Source: Sisyra terminalis (Eukaryota; Arthropoda; Insecta; Neuroptera; Sisyridae). Taken from it: 64,000 nucleotides of DNA. The DNA lies in assembly GCA_958496175.1 (NCBI GenBank), contig OY292276.1:61517080-61581079 (forward strand), given 5' to 3'. Shown here piece by piece: positions 33,201-44,217 of the stretch (position 1 is its first letter; each line of letters begins with the position of its first letter). The notes beneath the pieces were generated by a model. The model was not told the origin of the DNA and made no database searches. It worked only from the letters and a program-made list of their open reading frames with translations. The position numbers and the translations under genes were made by a program.

Positions 33201-36200
33201 ATATGACAAATTATTCCCATACGATACCAAAGGTTTAGCTAAACGTTCGAGGCAACTGAATAGTCGTTTTAGTGTAAGTTTAATCAGTCCAGGAACTTAA
33301 AGAAGTTGGTAATTTTCTCAAAATAATAAATTTTAAAATTGCCACGGAGTCTTCCTCTTTGAAATGAAAAAAAAAACTATCCCTCCATCTCTTTTTTTCC
33401 TTTTCTATTCTCTATGCTTCGAACTCACTTGACTCAAACGTTTGGACGAACATTAGAGCAAACGTTTGCTGTATCGTATGCAACCGGCATTATACTTATA
33501 TTCAAAAACCGAGTCAATCATTTGCAACAAAATTGGCCAACCAAAACTCAAATTATTTTCGAAACCATTTAAAATTTGAATGATACATTCAAATTGTTTT
33601 TGTCGTACGTCCGTGCAAGAAAACATCGATAAATCACACAAAGGAGTTAGTAATGTTAGTTGCAATTGCTAAAAATAAACAAAATCACATTAGTAATTTA
33701 TAGTTTATAGGGTTTCAAAGAAAAATATATGAAACTAGTTGATACCCGTGATTTCTTTTGCGTATCACATAAACAGTTTACAATATTAACAGTAGCAGAA
33801 GTATTAGTCACTAAAAATTGAGTCATAAGTTAGCTAAAATGTGATATACAAAATTTTAGATCAAATACAAAACACGAAATCATACGTATATCTTTTTACA
33901 ATAATTAACATCTTTTTCTAATTGAAATAAGTTTAATTTTTTGAAAAAAAATATGCAAATCTATTCAGTAGTTTATATGTGATAGGCGCACAAAGAGTTC
34001 AACTATCATTTCATTTTTATACATAAATTAAGTAATATAAAGCCAAGGTTTATAAAATACACAGGTGGCCTCATGGTGGCTACGTGATGGATACGTGACG
34101 TATCCAGAAGAAATTCGTACATATCTTCAGACTGATCAATTTCAAAATTCTTCGTATGACGTCATTTTTTTTCTAATGGAGCAACCTGTGTAATTTACAA
34201 ACCTTGATGTAAAGCATAGTTACCTCATTATCTTTCAAGGGTGTTGAAAATTCATACTTTAACGCCCCTTTTATCAAATTGGTCATCGAGTCAATGCCCG
34301 ATTCGCGCATAAACGCACATGGATGCTTACAAATTTCAATAAACTGCGAAATAACTACCTCCCAAATTTGCTCAATTCGAAATAAATTCACCAAAGCAAT
34401 TTCCAATAGTTTTACGATCGGAAACAAAGGTGGATTTTTATTTGTACATCCCATCACCATCGCCTCGTTTATTAGCTTCTTCAACGCTTGAATCAAACAA
34501 TTCAACGCGTCTTCATCTAAATTTCTCGTACTCTCAACCAAACGCGTTAATAAATCCGTGATAATCAGTAAATCAACCAAGACAGCGTTCGTTATAATTG
34601 TCGTGATATCCGACGGATTTCTCTTGGCGCCAGGATTTTTATCAATCGATGGTTTCATTCCTAAAATCCATACGAGATGCTCCAAAGTTGTTAGAATCAT
34701 GTGCCACGATTGGCCCAAAACATTTCCGTGGCAATGAGCGAGAACTAGCAGGGCTCGCATACATTCTAAATTTTTATTTGTAAGTATGACGGGATGTTGA
34801 TATGCTTTCGATGATAAAACTGGAGTTTTTAGTGGAGGTCCTACTGCAACAAATCGAGATGTAGATCCATCATCGTTCAGCACTGAATAGATATTTTCGT
34901 AGTCAATTCGGTTTGGTCCAATTTTTGGAGTATTTAAAACCGTTAGAGAATAATATGGAGGCAGTGCAGTTTTACACATTGTTGCAATGAAAGCATCTCG
35001 TGGTTGTTCCAAGTTTAACATTCCGCAGAGTGCAATAAACGATTGCATTTCTTTTAAAAGATTTTCAAAGGCTTGTTCGTCGATTGTCGCCTCTAATAGT
35101 GTGCAAAAAGATGTTAAAAGTCCACACCAGCTGGATTCAATCATTTGTGAAAATATTTTCCTTGAATCGGGCAAATCTTTCAATTGAATCACCAAATGTA
35201 ACGAGCGCACCACGGATAAAGTGCTTGCAAAGGCAACCGAAATACCATAGCCGTCTAAAATTTGGGGCGTCTCATATTTATCCAATAGATCCAAACTTAA
35301 AAATACCAAAAAAAAATTTTACAATCAGCCCAATAAAGTATTTATAAAACATTAGGGTGGTCCTTATTTATGGTTTGTCCGAAAAATTTTCACGATAGTC
35401 CTAAATCTATTAAAAAAAATTCATGCCAAGTTATAGATCTTAATTTTAATTTTAACCCCTACCGCCAAAGTTTTAAATGGAAAGAACACGGGAAAAGTTC
35501 TGTTGATTTTTTGAATTTTTTTTCATCATGTATAATGAACAGATCATGTCGACCAATGACAATTCTTATAGCAAATTTAACGCTCTACAAAAAAGGTCTC
35601 TTATGATTTTTTGTTAACTCTAACGGTTTCTGTAATATAATGTATTACAGTTGGTTAAAAACCATCGTCAAATGTTTCCTGATGCGCTAAAAAAAACTAA
35701 TAACTTCATAATAGATAATAAAAGTATTTTTTGTAATTTATTGAAATTTTGATAGTCGATTTTTTAAATAAAATAATACTTCTCTTTTAGAGCATGCGTG
35801 GAAGTAAAAAAGTCGTCTAAGTTATGAATTATTATCTTTTTTTCATTTTTAAATCATTAAACGACGGTAAAAATAGAAAAAATCGTAAAATTGACTTAAG
35901 CTTCAACTATGACCTTAAATAACTCAGAAACCGTTAGAGTTAGCAAAAAATCATAAGAGACCTTTTTTGTAGAGCGTTAAATTTGCTATAAGAATTGTCA
36001 TTGGTCGACATGATCTGTTCATTATTTCATGATTACAAAAAAAAAATCAAAAAATCAACAGAACTTTTCCCGTGTTATTTCCATTTAAGACTTTGGCTGT
36101 CGGGTTAAAATTAAAATTAAGATCTATAACTTGGCATGAATTTTTTTTAATAGATTTAGAACCGATTTAGGACTATCGTGAAAAAAAATTCGGACAAACC

Positions 36201-38750
36201 ATAAATAAGGACCACCCTAATAAAACATACTATGTAGACTTGACTTGTCCATTTTTAAAATTGCAATTCAATGGAAACCAAATTCCATGTAACAAAAATC
36301 CCTTTTGATTTTTCAATTTCGGACAATTTAAATACGGAATTTGATTTGGAGCCAGAAAAACATCGGTATTACCATCTAAAACCAATTTAAGTTTTAATCT
36401 TATATTCATAAAAAAAAATTGTAGAATCATCAAACCATCAATCTTTTTCGATCTTCGTAATTGTGGATGCATAAACAACGATTGTATGTAAGTTCCAAGG
36501 GAATTAATCAATTCTTGGAAAGTATTTGTCATTTCAGGATTGAAATCATAGTGGATACAAATATTTTCCAATACGTTCGGTTGCGATACAATTTTATGGA
36601 TTATTTCCAACGATAAAACACGTTGCCAATTTAATTTATCGGGATCGAGAAATCTTATTATCAAGGAAATATAAACTTCGCATTCGGTTACCTAAAAAAG
36701 AAAGATTAGAATGGATATTCAAATGTTTAACTAAGACTAAAATTTATTGGGAATTAGTTGAGAATTCGTTTCATATATTAATCGTAAAATTTACCAAAAT
36801 ATCAATGTAGTTTTCAATCAAAACCATAATGATTCGAAGCAACCGTGTTGCAATAGAAAAACATATTTTATCAGCCGAAAATAGTTTGATAACCAGCGCA
36901 CATATTCCCTCTTTCAACAACAAATTAAATTGTGGCTTCTAAAACACAAATTTTTGTTGGAAAAAACATCAAACTGATTAGTTAATATATTGAATTTTAA
37001 CATTGCGGAAAATCGTGGGAAATTTTTTCAACAATTCCTCCAACAATTCCAATCCAAAACTGCGACTCATTTCATGAATTCCAATCAACCAATGCGGCTG
37101 TTGTGCATCGACCATTTGAATCAAATCTTCAAACATATAGTATGCATCAGATGCACAAGGATCTAAGCCGGTTGCCTCATTGCAGGATGATGCTCCTCTA
37201 TTCACCACCATATCATTTTCCTCCGAAATGATGCGATGAAATACCAGCTCTATCAGTTGTCTGATGGTGGCCTCGGCAATGTTGTACAACTCATTGTTTC
37301 GAGTAAAATATACGCGTAAACATAGTACCAAAGCCTAAAATTATTTTTTTGAAATTTTTTTTTTTAAGATTTTGTTGGTATATTTACTTTTGCCAATGTT
37401 TTGCCACGGGTGACCGTATTGGTTGTTAGTAAGAGAGTTAAGGTTTGTAAAATTTTTATGTCTTCTAGTCCATTTTCCATTAAGGTCCATAATGTATCGA
37501 CAATATAGCGAGCACCATTTTCGTCCACGATTTGTAACGTGATTAGATGTTGCATCAATTTCAAACATAACTGCAATACAATTCAAAATAGCTTATTGAT
37601 ATTCGAAATTAATATGATTAGTTTGTAACTGTAGTGAGATTTGATCAAGATTTTAATATTAAATTTTTGCCAAACCTGGTACAGTCCTCAAAAAGTACGT
37701 AGAAGCCAAGGTTTATAAAATACACAGGTGGCCTCATGCGCTACGTGACGTATCCAGAAGAAATTCGTAAATATCTTCAGACTGATTCAAATTTCAAAAC
37801 CTTGCGTAGAAGCCACTTTTTTATTTGGCGATAGATTAGATCCCAAACATGATTTCAACCAAAAAATCTGTTACCTGGGTATGCCACGTCCCGTCGCCCA
37901 ATTGATTTTTCCAAAAAAAATCTTATTAAAATGAAAGTTGAGGATATTTCCTACAAAAAAGCTTCTTTAATAATTTTCTCTATGTACCATAGTTAACATG
38001 AAAATGACTTGAAACCATATGAAAATTTACATTTACAAAAATCGTATTGGGTAATTGTTGATATTTTTGAAAATTGGCATTTTAAGAAAAATCAGAAGCC
38101 AAATGATTTATTTATTTGTGAGCTATCTTATCTTCTTGCTTCTTACCTGGGAAAGTTACTAAAGACATCAATTTCCAGCCAAACTATGGCATTTACGGAA
38201 AATTGGTATAGCTCAGCTTTCATTTCAATAATAACAATTTTATTTGTATCTAGCACGGTTTATAAGTTATTGCGAAAAAAGAAATTCTATTTTGGAAAAA
38301 TCAAATGGGCGGATGAGAGGATAGCATCGACTCCCGGTGAAGGATTTTTTGGTTACCTAATCTATCAATAAGTAAAAAAAATAGCTTCTAAGCACTTTTT
38401 GATGAGTGCATTATGCATATACTGCACCGACAACTAATACCTTTAAAATTATAGCATCTTTCGTATCACACCCCGTCGTGAGCGGATATAGCAAGTCATT
38501 GATATTTTTCGATAAATCCTCTGTTGAATTAATGAAATTTAATTTCGACAGTGCAGTTTCGCACACCTGCAAACAATCACGTAAAATATTACCTGTTAAA
38601 ATAGCTAATGAAAAAAAAAATGTATGTTACCTCCCGCACGTGCGGATATTTCTTTCGAGTTTCAAACGACAATGCCATAAAATCAAGTCGTAAATTCTCG
38701 TACGTTTCTTCAATGAGTGAAGAACTTTTCAAATCACTAGTGGAATTCAT
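30278..38750 (-). CDS. mon2: Mon2, Golgi/endosome scaffold related to Sec7-family Arf exchange factors
   Basis: Thirteen exons on the minus strand (38750-38631, 38566-38441, 37570-37388, 37334-37002, 36938-36795, 36691-36231, 35295-34224, 33668-33496, 33150-32976, 32918-32134, 32074-31070, 31015-30933, 30444-30278) give 1608 residues. All phases agree. Drosophila Mon2 is about 1.7 k residues. Landmarks in order: [14 protein letters not shown], then [20 protein letters not shown], then [10 protein letters not shown], then [20 protein letters not shown], then [15 protein letters not shown], then [18 protein letters not shown], then [15 protein letters not shown], then [17 protein letters not shown], then GKCPLPRFR. 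Mon2 resembles BIG/GBF exchange factors but lacks a Sec7 domain. It acts with Dopey and ATP9-type flippases in endosome-to-Golgi traffic. Introns 2, 6 and 7 hold mobile elements. Confidence 0.96.
34044..34206 (+). mobile_element. MITE with 9-bp duplications, copy 3, in Mon2 intron 7
   Basis: A 163-bp copy of the caaggttt ... aaaccttg element. Flanks atataaagc (34035-34043) and atgtaaagc (34207-34215) differ at one of nine positions. It sits 17 bp from the end of Mon2 exon 7, just inside the 5' splice site. Confidence 0.88.
35355..36217. repeat. foldback element FB-B in Mon2 intron 6
   Basis: Begins gggtggtccttatttatgg and ends ccataaataaggaccaccc, flanked by TA at 35353-35354 and 36218-36219. 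The 863-bp element is a long imperfect inverted repeat with arms of about 290 bp and a shorter unique centre near 35650-35930. The intron (35296-36230) would be about 70 bp without it. It is a different sequence from FB-A but of the same structural type. No transposase is present. Confidence 0.87.
37707..37804 (+). mobile_element. MITE with 9-bp duplications, copy 4 (internally deleted), in Mon2 intron 2
   Basis: Both ends are preserved (caaggtttataaaatacac and the final aaaccttg), but the element is only 98 bp. It is flanked by identical cgtagaagc (37698-37706 and 37805-37813). It is inserted in LINE debris resembling the sequence near 9430-9500. Confidence 0.85.
38009..38371 (+). CDS. unidentified 120-codon ORF inside Mon2 intron 2, opposite strand
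   Basis: Starts at ATG 38009 and ends with TAA at 38369-38371. The sequence is less biased than chance frames nearby and contains a hydrophobic stretch ([18 protein letters not shown], about residues 72-89) followed by a basic segment ([12 protein letters not shown]), as in a single-pass membrane protein. It ends [12 protein letters not shown] do not recognise a family. It could be a nested gene, a fragment of a mobile element (LINE and MITE debris lie next to it) or chance. Confidence 0.25.
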   Translation: MKPYENLHLQKSYWVIVDIFENWHFKKNQKPNDLFICELSYLLASYLGKLLKTSISSQTMAFTENWYSSAFISIITILFVSSTVYKLLRKKKFYFGKIKWADERIASTPGEGFFGYLIYQ

Positions 38751-39279
38751 TGTTTGTCAATGATAAAAATTAAAAAAAACGCCAATTTTGGTTGAAATTT
38801 ATGACAATATATTATAAGACCGTTCATCCATTTGTAACAATTGAACAACGATAGTTATTCATTTGAAAATTGGGCGCTGAAAGCGCCACTTTAACCGAAC
38901 TAAAATTTCAAAATTTTCAAAGTTTTAAATTTAAATTTGCAACGATTATATCGTTAAAAAACTTACGAAATTGTTATTTTAACGTTTTAAATTATTTTCC
39001 AGTTAATTTTCATTTAATTAATAATTTATTTTTTACAATTTTGTGAAAAGTGTAAGTTTTTTTACACTTACGTTGCACAATTTTGCACCGCGAGCACGTT
39101 TTTCCATGACGTCAAATTGACATCTTATCTATTGTCCATCATTCATCTCTATTAACTTAAATATAGTTTTTCGATTTCATCATAATCGAATTCTTATTGT
39201 TTAATTATTTATTATCGCACACACCGGGGCTAGTGAACTATTCATTTATGTAATCCTTTTGCAACAATTCAGTGTAAAT
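38751..39279. promoter_or_regulatory. probable shared promoter of Mon2 and the MCRIP-type gene
   Basis: The two genes start 529 bp apart and are transcribed away from each other. An insect initiator-like ttCAGTgt lies at about 39269-39276, just before the MCRIP start codon. tgacgtcaa, a CRE-like site, lies at about 39109-39117. No TATA box is seen on either side. Confidence 0.5.
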
Positions 39280-40384
39280 ATGTACAACGTATCCAAAGGT
39301 CCTAGTAAAATTGTGACTCAAACAAGACGAGGTAACATTCCATCGTATTATCATCATCTCCTGAATCAATTATTTACGAATTTCTTTCCCAATTTTCCTT
39401 AGGTATACCGCAAGGTCTGGAACCGCGTCGCGATAATACCAAAAAAGCCTCCGGAGATAATGAAGTAATTAGGTATGGTAGAACGCCTGCACGATTTCTG
39501 TACTATTTGAGGTTATTTCCATCGATTTTTTTTCCAGTGTACCAAAGCCCGTGTTCCATAGCAATGGAAATTACAAAAAGTACAATTCCAATCGTGTGAT
39601 TCACGATATTATTACTCCGCAACACGAAGAACTAATTCGGTTCATCAATGATTGTAAGTTTGGAGATTTACTATGAAAGTTTCATCTAACTTTTACAACT
39701 TGTTTTAGCTTGGAATAGTGTTTATTCACAATATGAGCAACATAGTAGAACCGGCACACCGTCGACAATTAGTAACGATAGTTCTCACTCGGGCGAAACT
39801 TACAGTCCGAATTTAACGTCAAGTGAGTATCCGATGAGAACAAAACGTTATTTTTTCACCGGCAATAATCGTAAGAATGTTAGAAATATCAAACCCAATC
39901 GTACTGTTACTAATAACAATAACAGCTATTACAAAAATCATCATCAAAATCACCAAAATTATCAACACTGCCATCATCACCATCATTATCGTCAACATCA
40001 AAACAATTTCATTGCGGAATACGCCACACCGGTGTTATACTATAATCCTAATATTCATTAAGCTATACCTTTTTTAAATGATTTATAATGAAATGAACTA
40101 ATAAATTGTAATGATTATCAAGAAAAATCAATTGGATGTTTTAATTTGCCTGTTGTTTTTGTTGTTTTTTTGTTTGCTTAAATAACCGCATCGTGTGTGA
40201 TCGTGTTAGATTTTAGTTGCAAGAATTTTGAAAATTATTCTATTTTCTAGGTCCTACCGTAAGTGATTCCGTTGTGTATTACGAAGATGGAGAACCAAAT
40301 GCAATTATGCAAAACTTTATTCCGTTTGACTTGGAATCATGGTGGGGAAAACGGTTGTATCGTAATATCACGGAGTCGTTGTGA
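39280..40384 (+). CDS. MCRIP/FAM195-type protein (MAPK-regulated corepressor-interacting protein)
   Basis: Five exons (39280-39331, 39403-39472, 39538-39653, 39709-39822, 40251-40384) encode 161 residues. Conserved segments are IITPQHEELIRFINDSWNSV (residues about 68-87) and, in the last exon, VVYYEDGEPN then NFIPFDLESWWGKRLYRNI. They match the family pattern FTPxHEENVRFxxEAW ... YYEExxPNPxLxNFxPxDLxxWW. In vertebrates MCRIP1 binds the CtBP corepressor and loses it on ERK phosphorylation; MCRIP proteins also bind DDX6 in RNA granules. Reading through the fourth donor gives a second isoform with a His/Asn-rich tail ending at 40061, and an AATAAA follows at 40100-40105. For the spliced form AATAAA is at 40526-40531. 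Confidence 0.85.
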
Positions 40385-41728
40385 AAACACTGACAAACCC
40401 ATATCAATTTTAATTATTATCTAACTAAGGAAATTGCCAAATAATGTAGATATGAGAAAAAGTCGCTGCCGTAGTGCAGCGTTTACCAAATACGCAATAA
40501 CAATGGTTTGGGGAAATTGTTCGAAAATAAAGTTGCCTATAAGTATCAACGATAGAATGTAGGGGATGTGGTCGCGAATTTTCTATAGAAAACACCAAAT
40601 TCTGCGCTCGTAAATTGATAGATGTACAAACTGTCGAACCCAGAGGTCTCACGAGTAATATTTATTTTTTTTAAGATAAATTTATTGTTTGGATCTTTCA
40701 TGATGGTGACCCAGGCTGAGACTACTGGTTTAACCAGATAAATATGGAAAAATCCCTTTTCCCTGGTATAATTGCAAATTTAAAAGCTGCAATTCTTCCT
40801 TTACAAAGAAAATTAAAGACTTTTCTATTTTTAGACTATAGTGTAGAAAAAAAATTTTGGTCAAACCAAAAAGTTTTTATTGTTAGAAACGGTGATTCAA
40901 TTTATGGATAGCTTCACAAATGTATGGATCAATATAGGTGCCTCTAATTATCTCATATATTGAAGAACCTTTACATAATCAAGAAAAAGTTAATAAAGTT
41001 AATAAATTTTATACGTAGAAGTTGGAAACTATTTTTCTAAAATATAGCGCAATCCTTCTCAATGATGAATAATAGACAATACTTTTAGTTGTTCCATACG
41101 TGCAGTTTTATTTTCGAACAAATTATCTAAACTTCAATACCAAAGTACCACTGAAATTAAAGTTCTTCCATTTTAAAAAGTGCTTGATAAAAAATAATCT
41201 TTTTACTGTATAAAATACATTTTTCTTTTTCAGTTTTACATCACAGTTGTCCCTTTGAAGACGTTAATTTTAGAATTTAGACTGATTAGAAATATAAATA
41301 TATAATCTTATACGTTACAATTGTGAGACAAGTTGTTTTCAATTATATTATCTTGTCTCAATTTTATTATTACTTTTTAATATTGAAATTTCAGACTTTT
41401 TTTTTTTTACTTATTGATTCACTAGTGAAATAATAACGCTTATATTGTGATAACTCCACGTTGTGCTTTAAATAAACAAAAAAAAAGTAAAGATTTAATT
41501 GTTACCAGTCGAAATTGCAATATTGAAAATCGTTTTTTTTAAGTCTCGAAATATTTTAAAATCATATTTTCATAGAAATACAAACTTTAAATGAATGTTC
41601 TGTTTTGTTCACATTTATTTTTGGTTGTTGTTATTATGTTGTACCAAAAAAAAAATGTGAATTGTTTTTCTTTTTTGTTAGAATAAAACTTTAATGAAAT
41701 TGTTGTACATTTTTTTTTTTTTCGTTTT
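40385..41728. other. convergent intergenic region
   Basis: 3' flanks of the MCRIP-type gene and the hexosaminidase gene. The hexosaminidase polyadenylation signal is probably TTTATT on the plus strand near 41614-41619. No further gene is supportable. Confidence 0.45.
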
Positions 41729-44217
41729 TCAACATTGGCCGTCGTTATCGACGCACCATTGCGGATCGATTGGGTTGGAGTTGATGCCGCGGCCGAGCAG
41801 TCGTTCGTGTTGATGGTAAAAGCGGCGAATTAAGTCGGTTCGGCTCTCTGTGCCGCCCGGATTTGACCAGAGGCGCTCGGCGGCTGCGGCCGTCCGTGGC
41901 CACATGCGGCTGTCCAGGCCGTCGCTTTCAACGCGCTCGGACCACATACAAACTTCGCCGCCCAAAACTAAATTGTTCAACGGAATTTTGTTGTTGTAGA
42001 CGGTGTCCCATTGGTAGTACTTGGTGGTGCCCCAAAATCCATGGTCCAAGTACCATGCGTCTTTGGTCGAAATGATCAATTGGTAGCCTTTGTCCAGCAA
42101 AGAATTCACAGTCGGATCGGATGATGGCAACCACGGTTGGATTACATATCTACAAAATATGATATCAATAGATTTAAGTTTCAAATTTCGGTATTATAAT
42201 AAAATTGTAACTCTTGTGTACTTTTAATTCATCAAATTATCTAATTAGATGATACTTATAATCTCTTTTTTAGGTAACTAAGTTGCAAGTCCAAAAAAGA
42301 GCTTTTTAACTTTCGGTTTTTAGGCAATTTGGTAAACAATAATTGATGGAAATCGTATAAAATTAAATTGAAACTTAAAAATCATTTTTTTTTTTTGGGT
42401 ATAAGATCACATAATTTACATCAATATGAAGCCTCCAAATTTGTGGAATCCAGACTAATCAAAAATGTTGAAAACTTGTAAATTAAAACCGACCTGTTTT
42501 TATCTAAATGTTTTTCAATCGTCGACAAATCGTCCGTCAATTGGCTCGTCCACAAAATAAATTTGGTTTCATTGTGCCCGGCATATTGGTCAAATTGCGC
42601 AGCGGCTTTCTGTTGAAAGTCGGCCCACAAATCGATAAAGTCCTGTGTACTGCGACCACGTCCCGAATCATTCAAGTACTGCACAATTTCCGCCGTTGAA
42701 TTCCAACAACTGAGCTTTATCTCGTCGCCGCCCATATGAAACGCATGCAAGTTTGGAAAATAGTTGATTATGTCACCGTAAAGTTTCCCCAAAACGGGAT
42801 ATAACTGTTGATTAGCCGGATTCAATTGGCCGCACGGCGGTTGAATACAATAACTAAAAGTGGATGAGTTTAAAAGTTCAATTAGTTTTTTTGTAGAATT
42901 AAAAAACGGACCTGCTCCACGGCATTTTATTGATGCACACGGCGAGATTTCCAAGTCCTTCAGCCGGACCCCATTGCCAACCGTTTCCCGAATGGCTTGG
43001 TGCGTCGATTTCCACGATGATTCGCACTCCTCTCAGCTTTGCATAGTCTCGTAGTTCAGTTATATCGTCCGAAGTATAAGTTTCCAACGTGGATAGTGCA
43101 CCATATCTTAAATTAAGTGAATATTACAATGTAGTTGGTCTAATTGGTCTGGATTACGGTACTTAGTTAAATTTGGAAGACTCGGAATTGTTAATGGAAA
43201 ACTTTGGGAATCGGTCGCGTGCCAGTGTAACACATTCATCTTTGATAAGCCCATCGCATCGATTTGCTTTTTAATAGCTTGGACCTTCATAAAATTCCTT
43301 GCTGTGTCCAGTAAAATGCCCCGATGCCGATAAACGGGTTCATCCACAATTATTGCTTCAGTTAGAATTACAAGGCCTTTTGAATATTTGTTGAGGTCAA
43401 TCCAATATGAGGCGATCAATTGATTTAAAGTTTCTAAGCCGTGGCGAACTCCGTAAATCGTTTCAGCAATGATATTGACTTGAACTTGATTTTCTAAGAA
43501 AAATGATAGATTCACTATTTTAATCGCCTTATGAGGTTGGTTTAAGAAGGAATTCTGCTTTTAAAGATCCAAAAAATCCATCATTTTATTTAATGGTTCT
43601 AAAAAACAATCCAAAAAACCCAATTTTTCGGATCTACTAAAGCAGAATTTCGCCTTACAGTTCACCCACCATTTGTATGTACTTGAAGCGAATACGATTC
43701 ATTTGTACTCCAATCCAATTTAACATTGTTTGAGTTCACTTGAACATTAACAGCGACATTCGTATCACTTGTACTTTGAATGCAAAGATCCGGACTGTTC
43801 ACGTTACAATCTTTGATGATATTTTGCAAAAATATTTCGAACACTTCATTCAAATATCCCACGATTTCTGGTGGAAAATCATCCGCATACTTTAACTGAA
43901 TTCGATAGAAATCAAAGGTGATCACTTGGCGAGAGTACGATAGTTGTTTGGTGGGAATTGGCCAAAGCGTTGGCTTTTTGTTGCAAGTTAATCGACACAC
44001 ATCGTGCGATTCATAAATCGATTGATTTAACGATGTAACCGAATCGACTGAATCACGTATGCAGTTATAGTTTTCGCATTTCCAATTCCACGATGCTCTA
44101 CAATTTGAATTTGGTATAGTTACTAGGAAATTACCAGCCGAAAATAGTATCAACTTACTGGGATTGTATGGAATTAAGAAATGTTAGAACCAGAATGAAA
44201 ATCTCCGTTTTCGCCAT
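41729..44217 (-). CDS. GH20 beta-N-acetylhexosaminidase (chitooligosaccharidolytic type)
   Basis: Six exons on the minus strand (44217-44159, 44097-43670, 43493-43163, 43106-42912, 42853-42494, 42149-41729) encode 597 residues, normal for insect secreted hexosaminidases. The signal peptide is MAKTEIFILVLTFLNSIQSQ. The N-terminal non-catalytic domain contains WPIPTKQ. The GH20 barrel holds GVRHGLETLNQLI, DTARNFM, LHWHATDSQSFPL, EIDAPSHSGNGWQWGP, NKMPW and CGQLNP. The catalytic Asp-Glu pair is in HMGGDEIKLSCW (near residues 381-382). GGEVCMWSE and the final CVDNDGQC follow. These enzymes remove terminal GlcNAc from chitin oligomers during moulting, or trim N-glycans (fdl type). The exon 2/3 junction is the least certain: I used AAT G|gtgggt because only that keeps the frame. 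Confidence 0.95.

Noticed and set aside
35355..36217. Frames inside the Mon2 intron 6 element as an extra Mon2 exon
   Set aside because: The exons on both sides join in phase without it, and the sequence is an inverted repeat with TA duplications.
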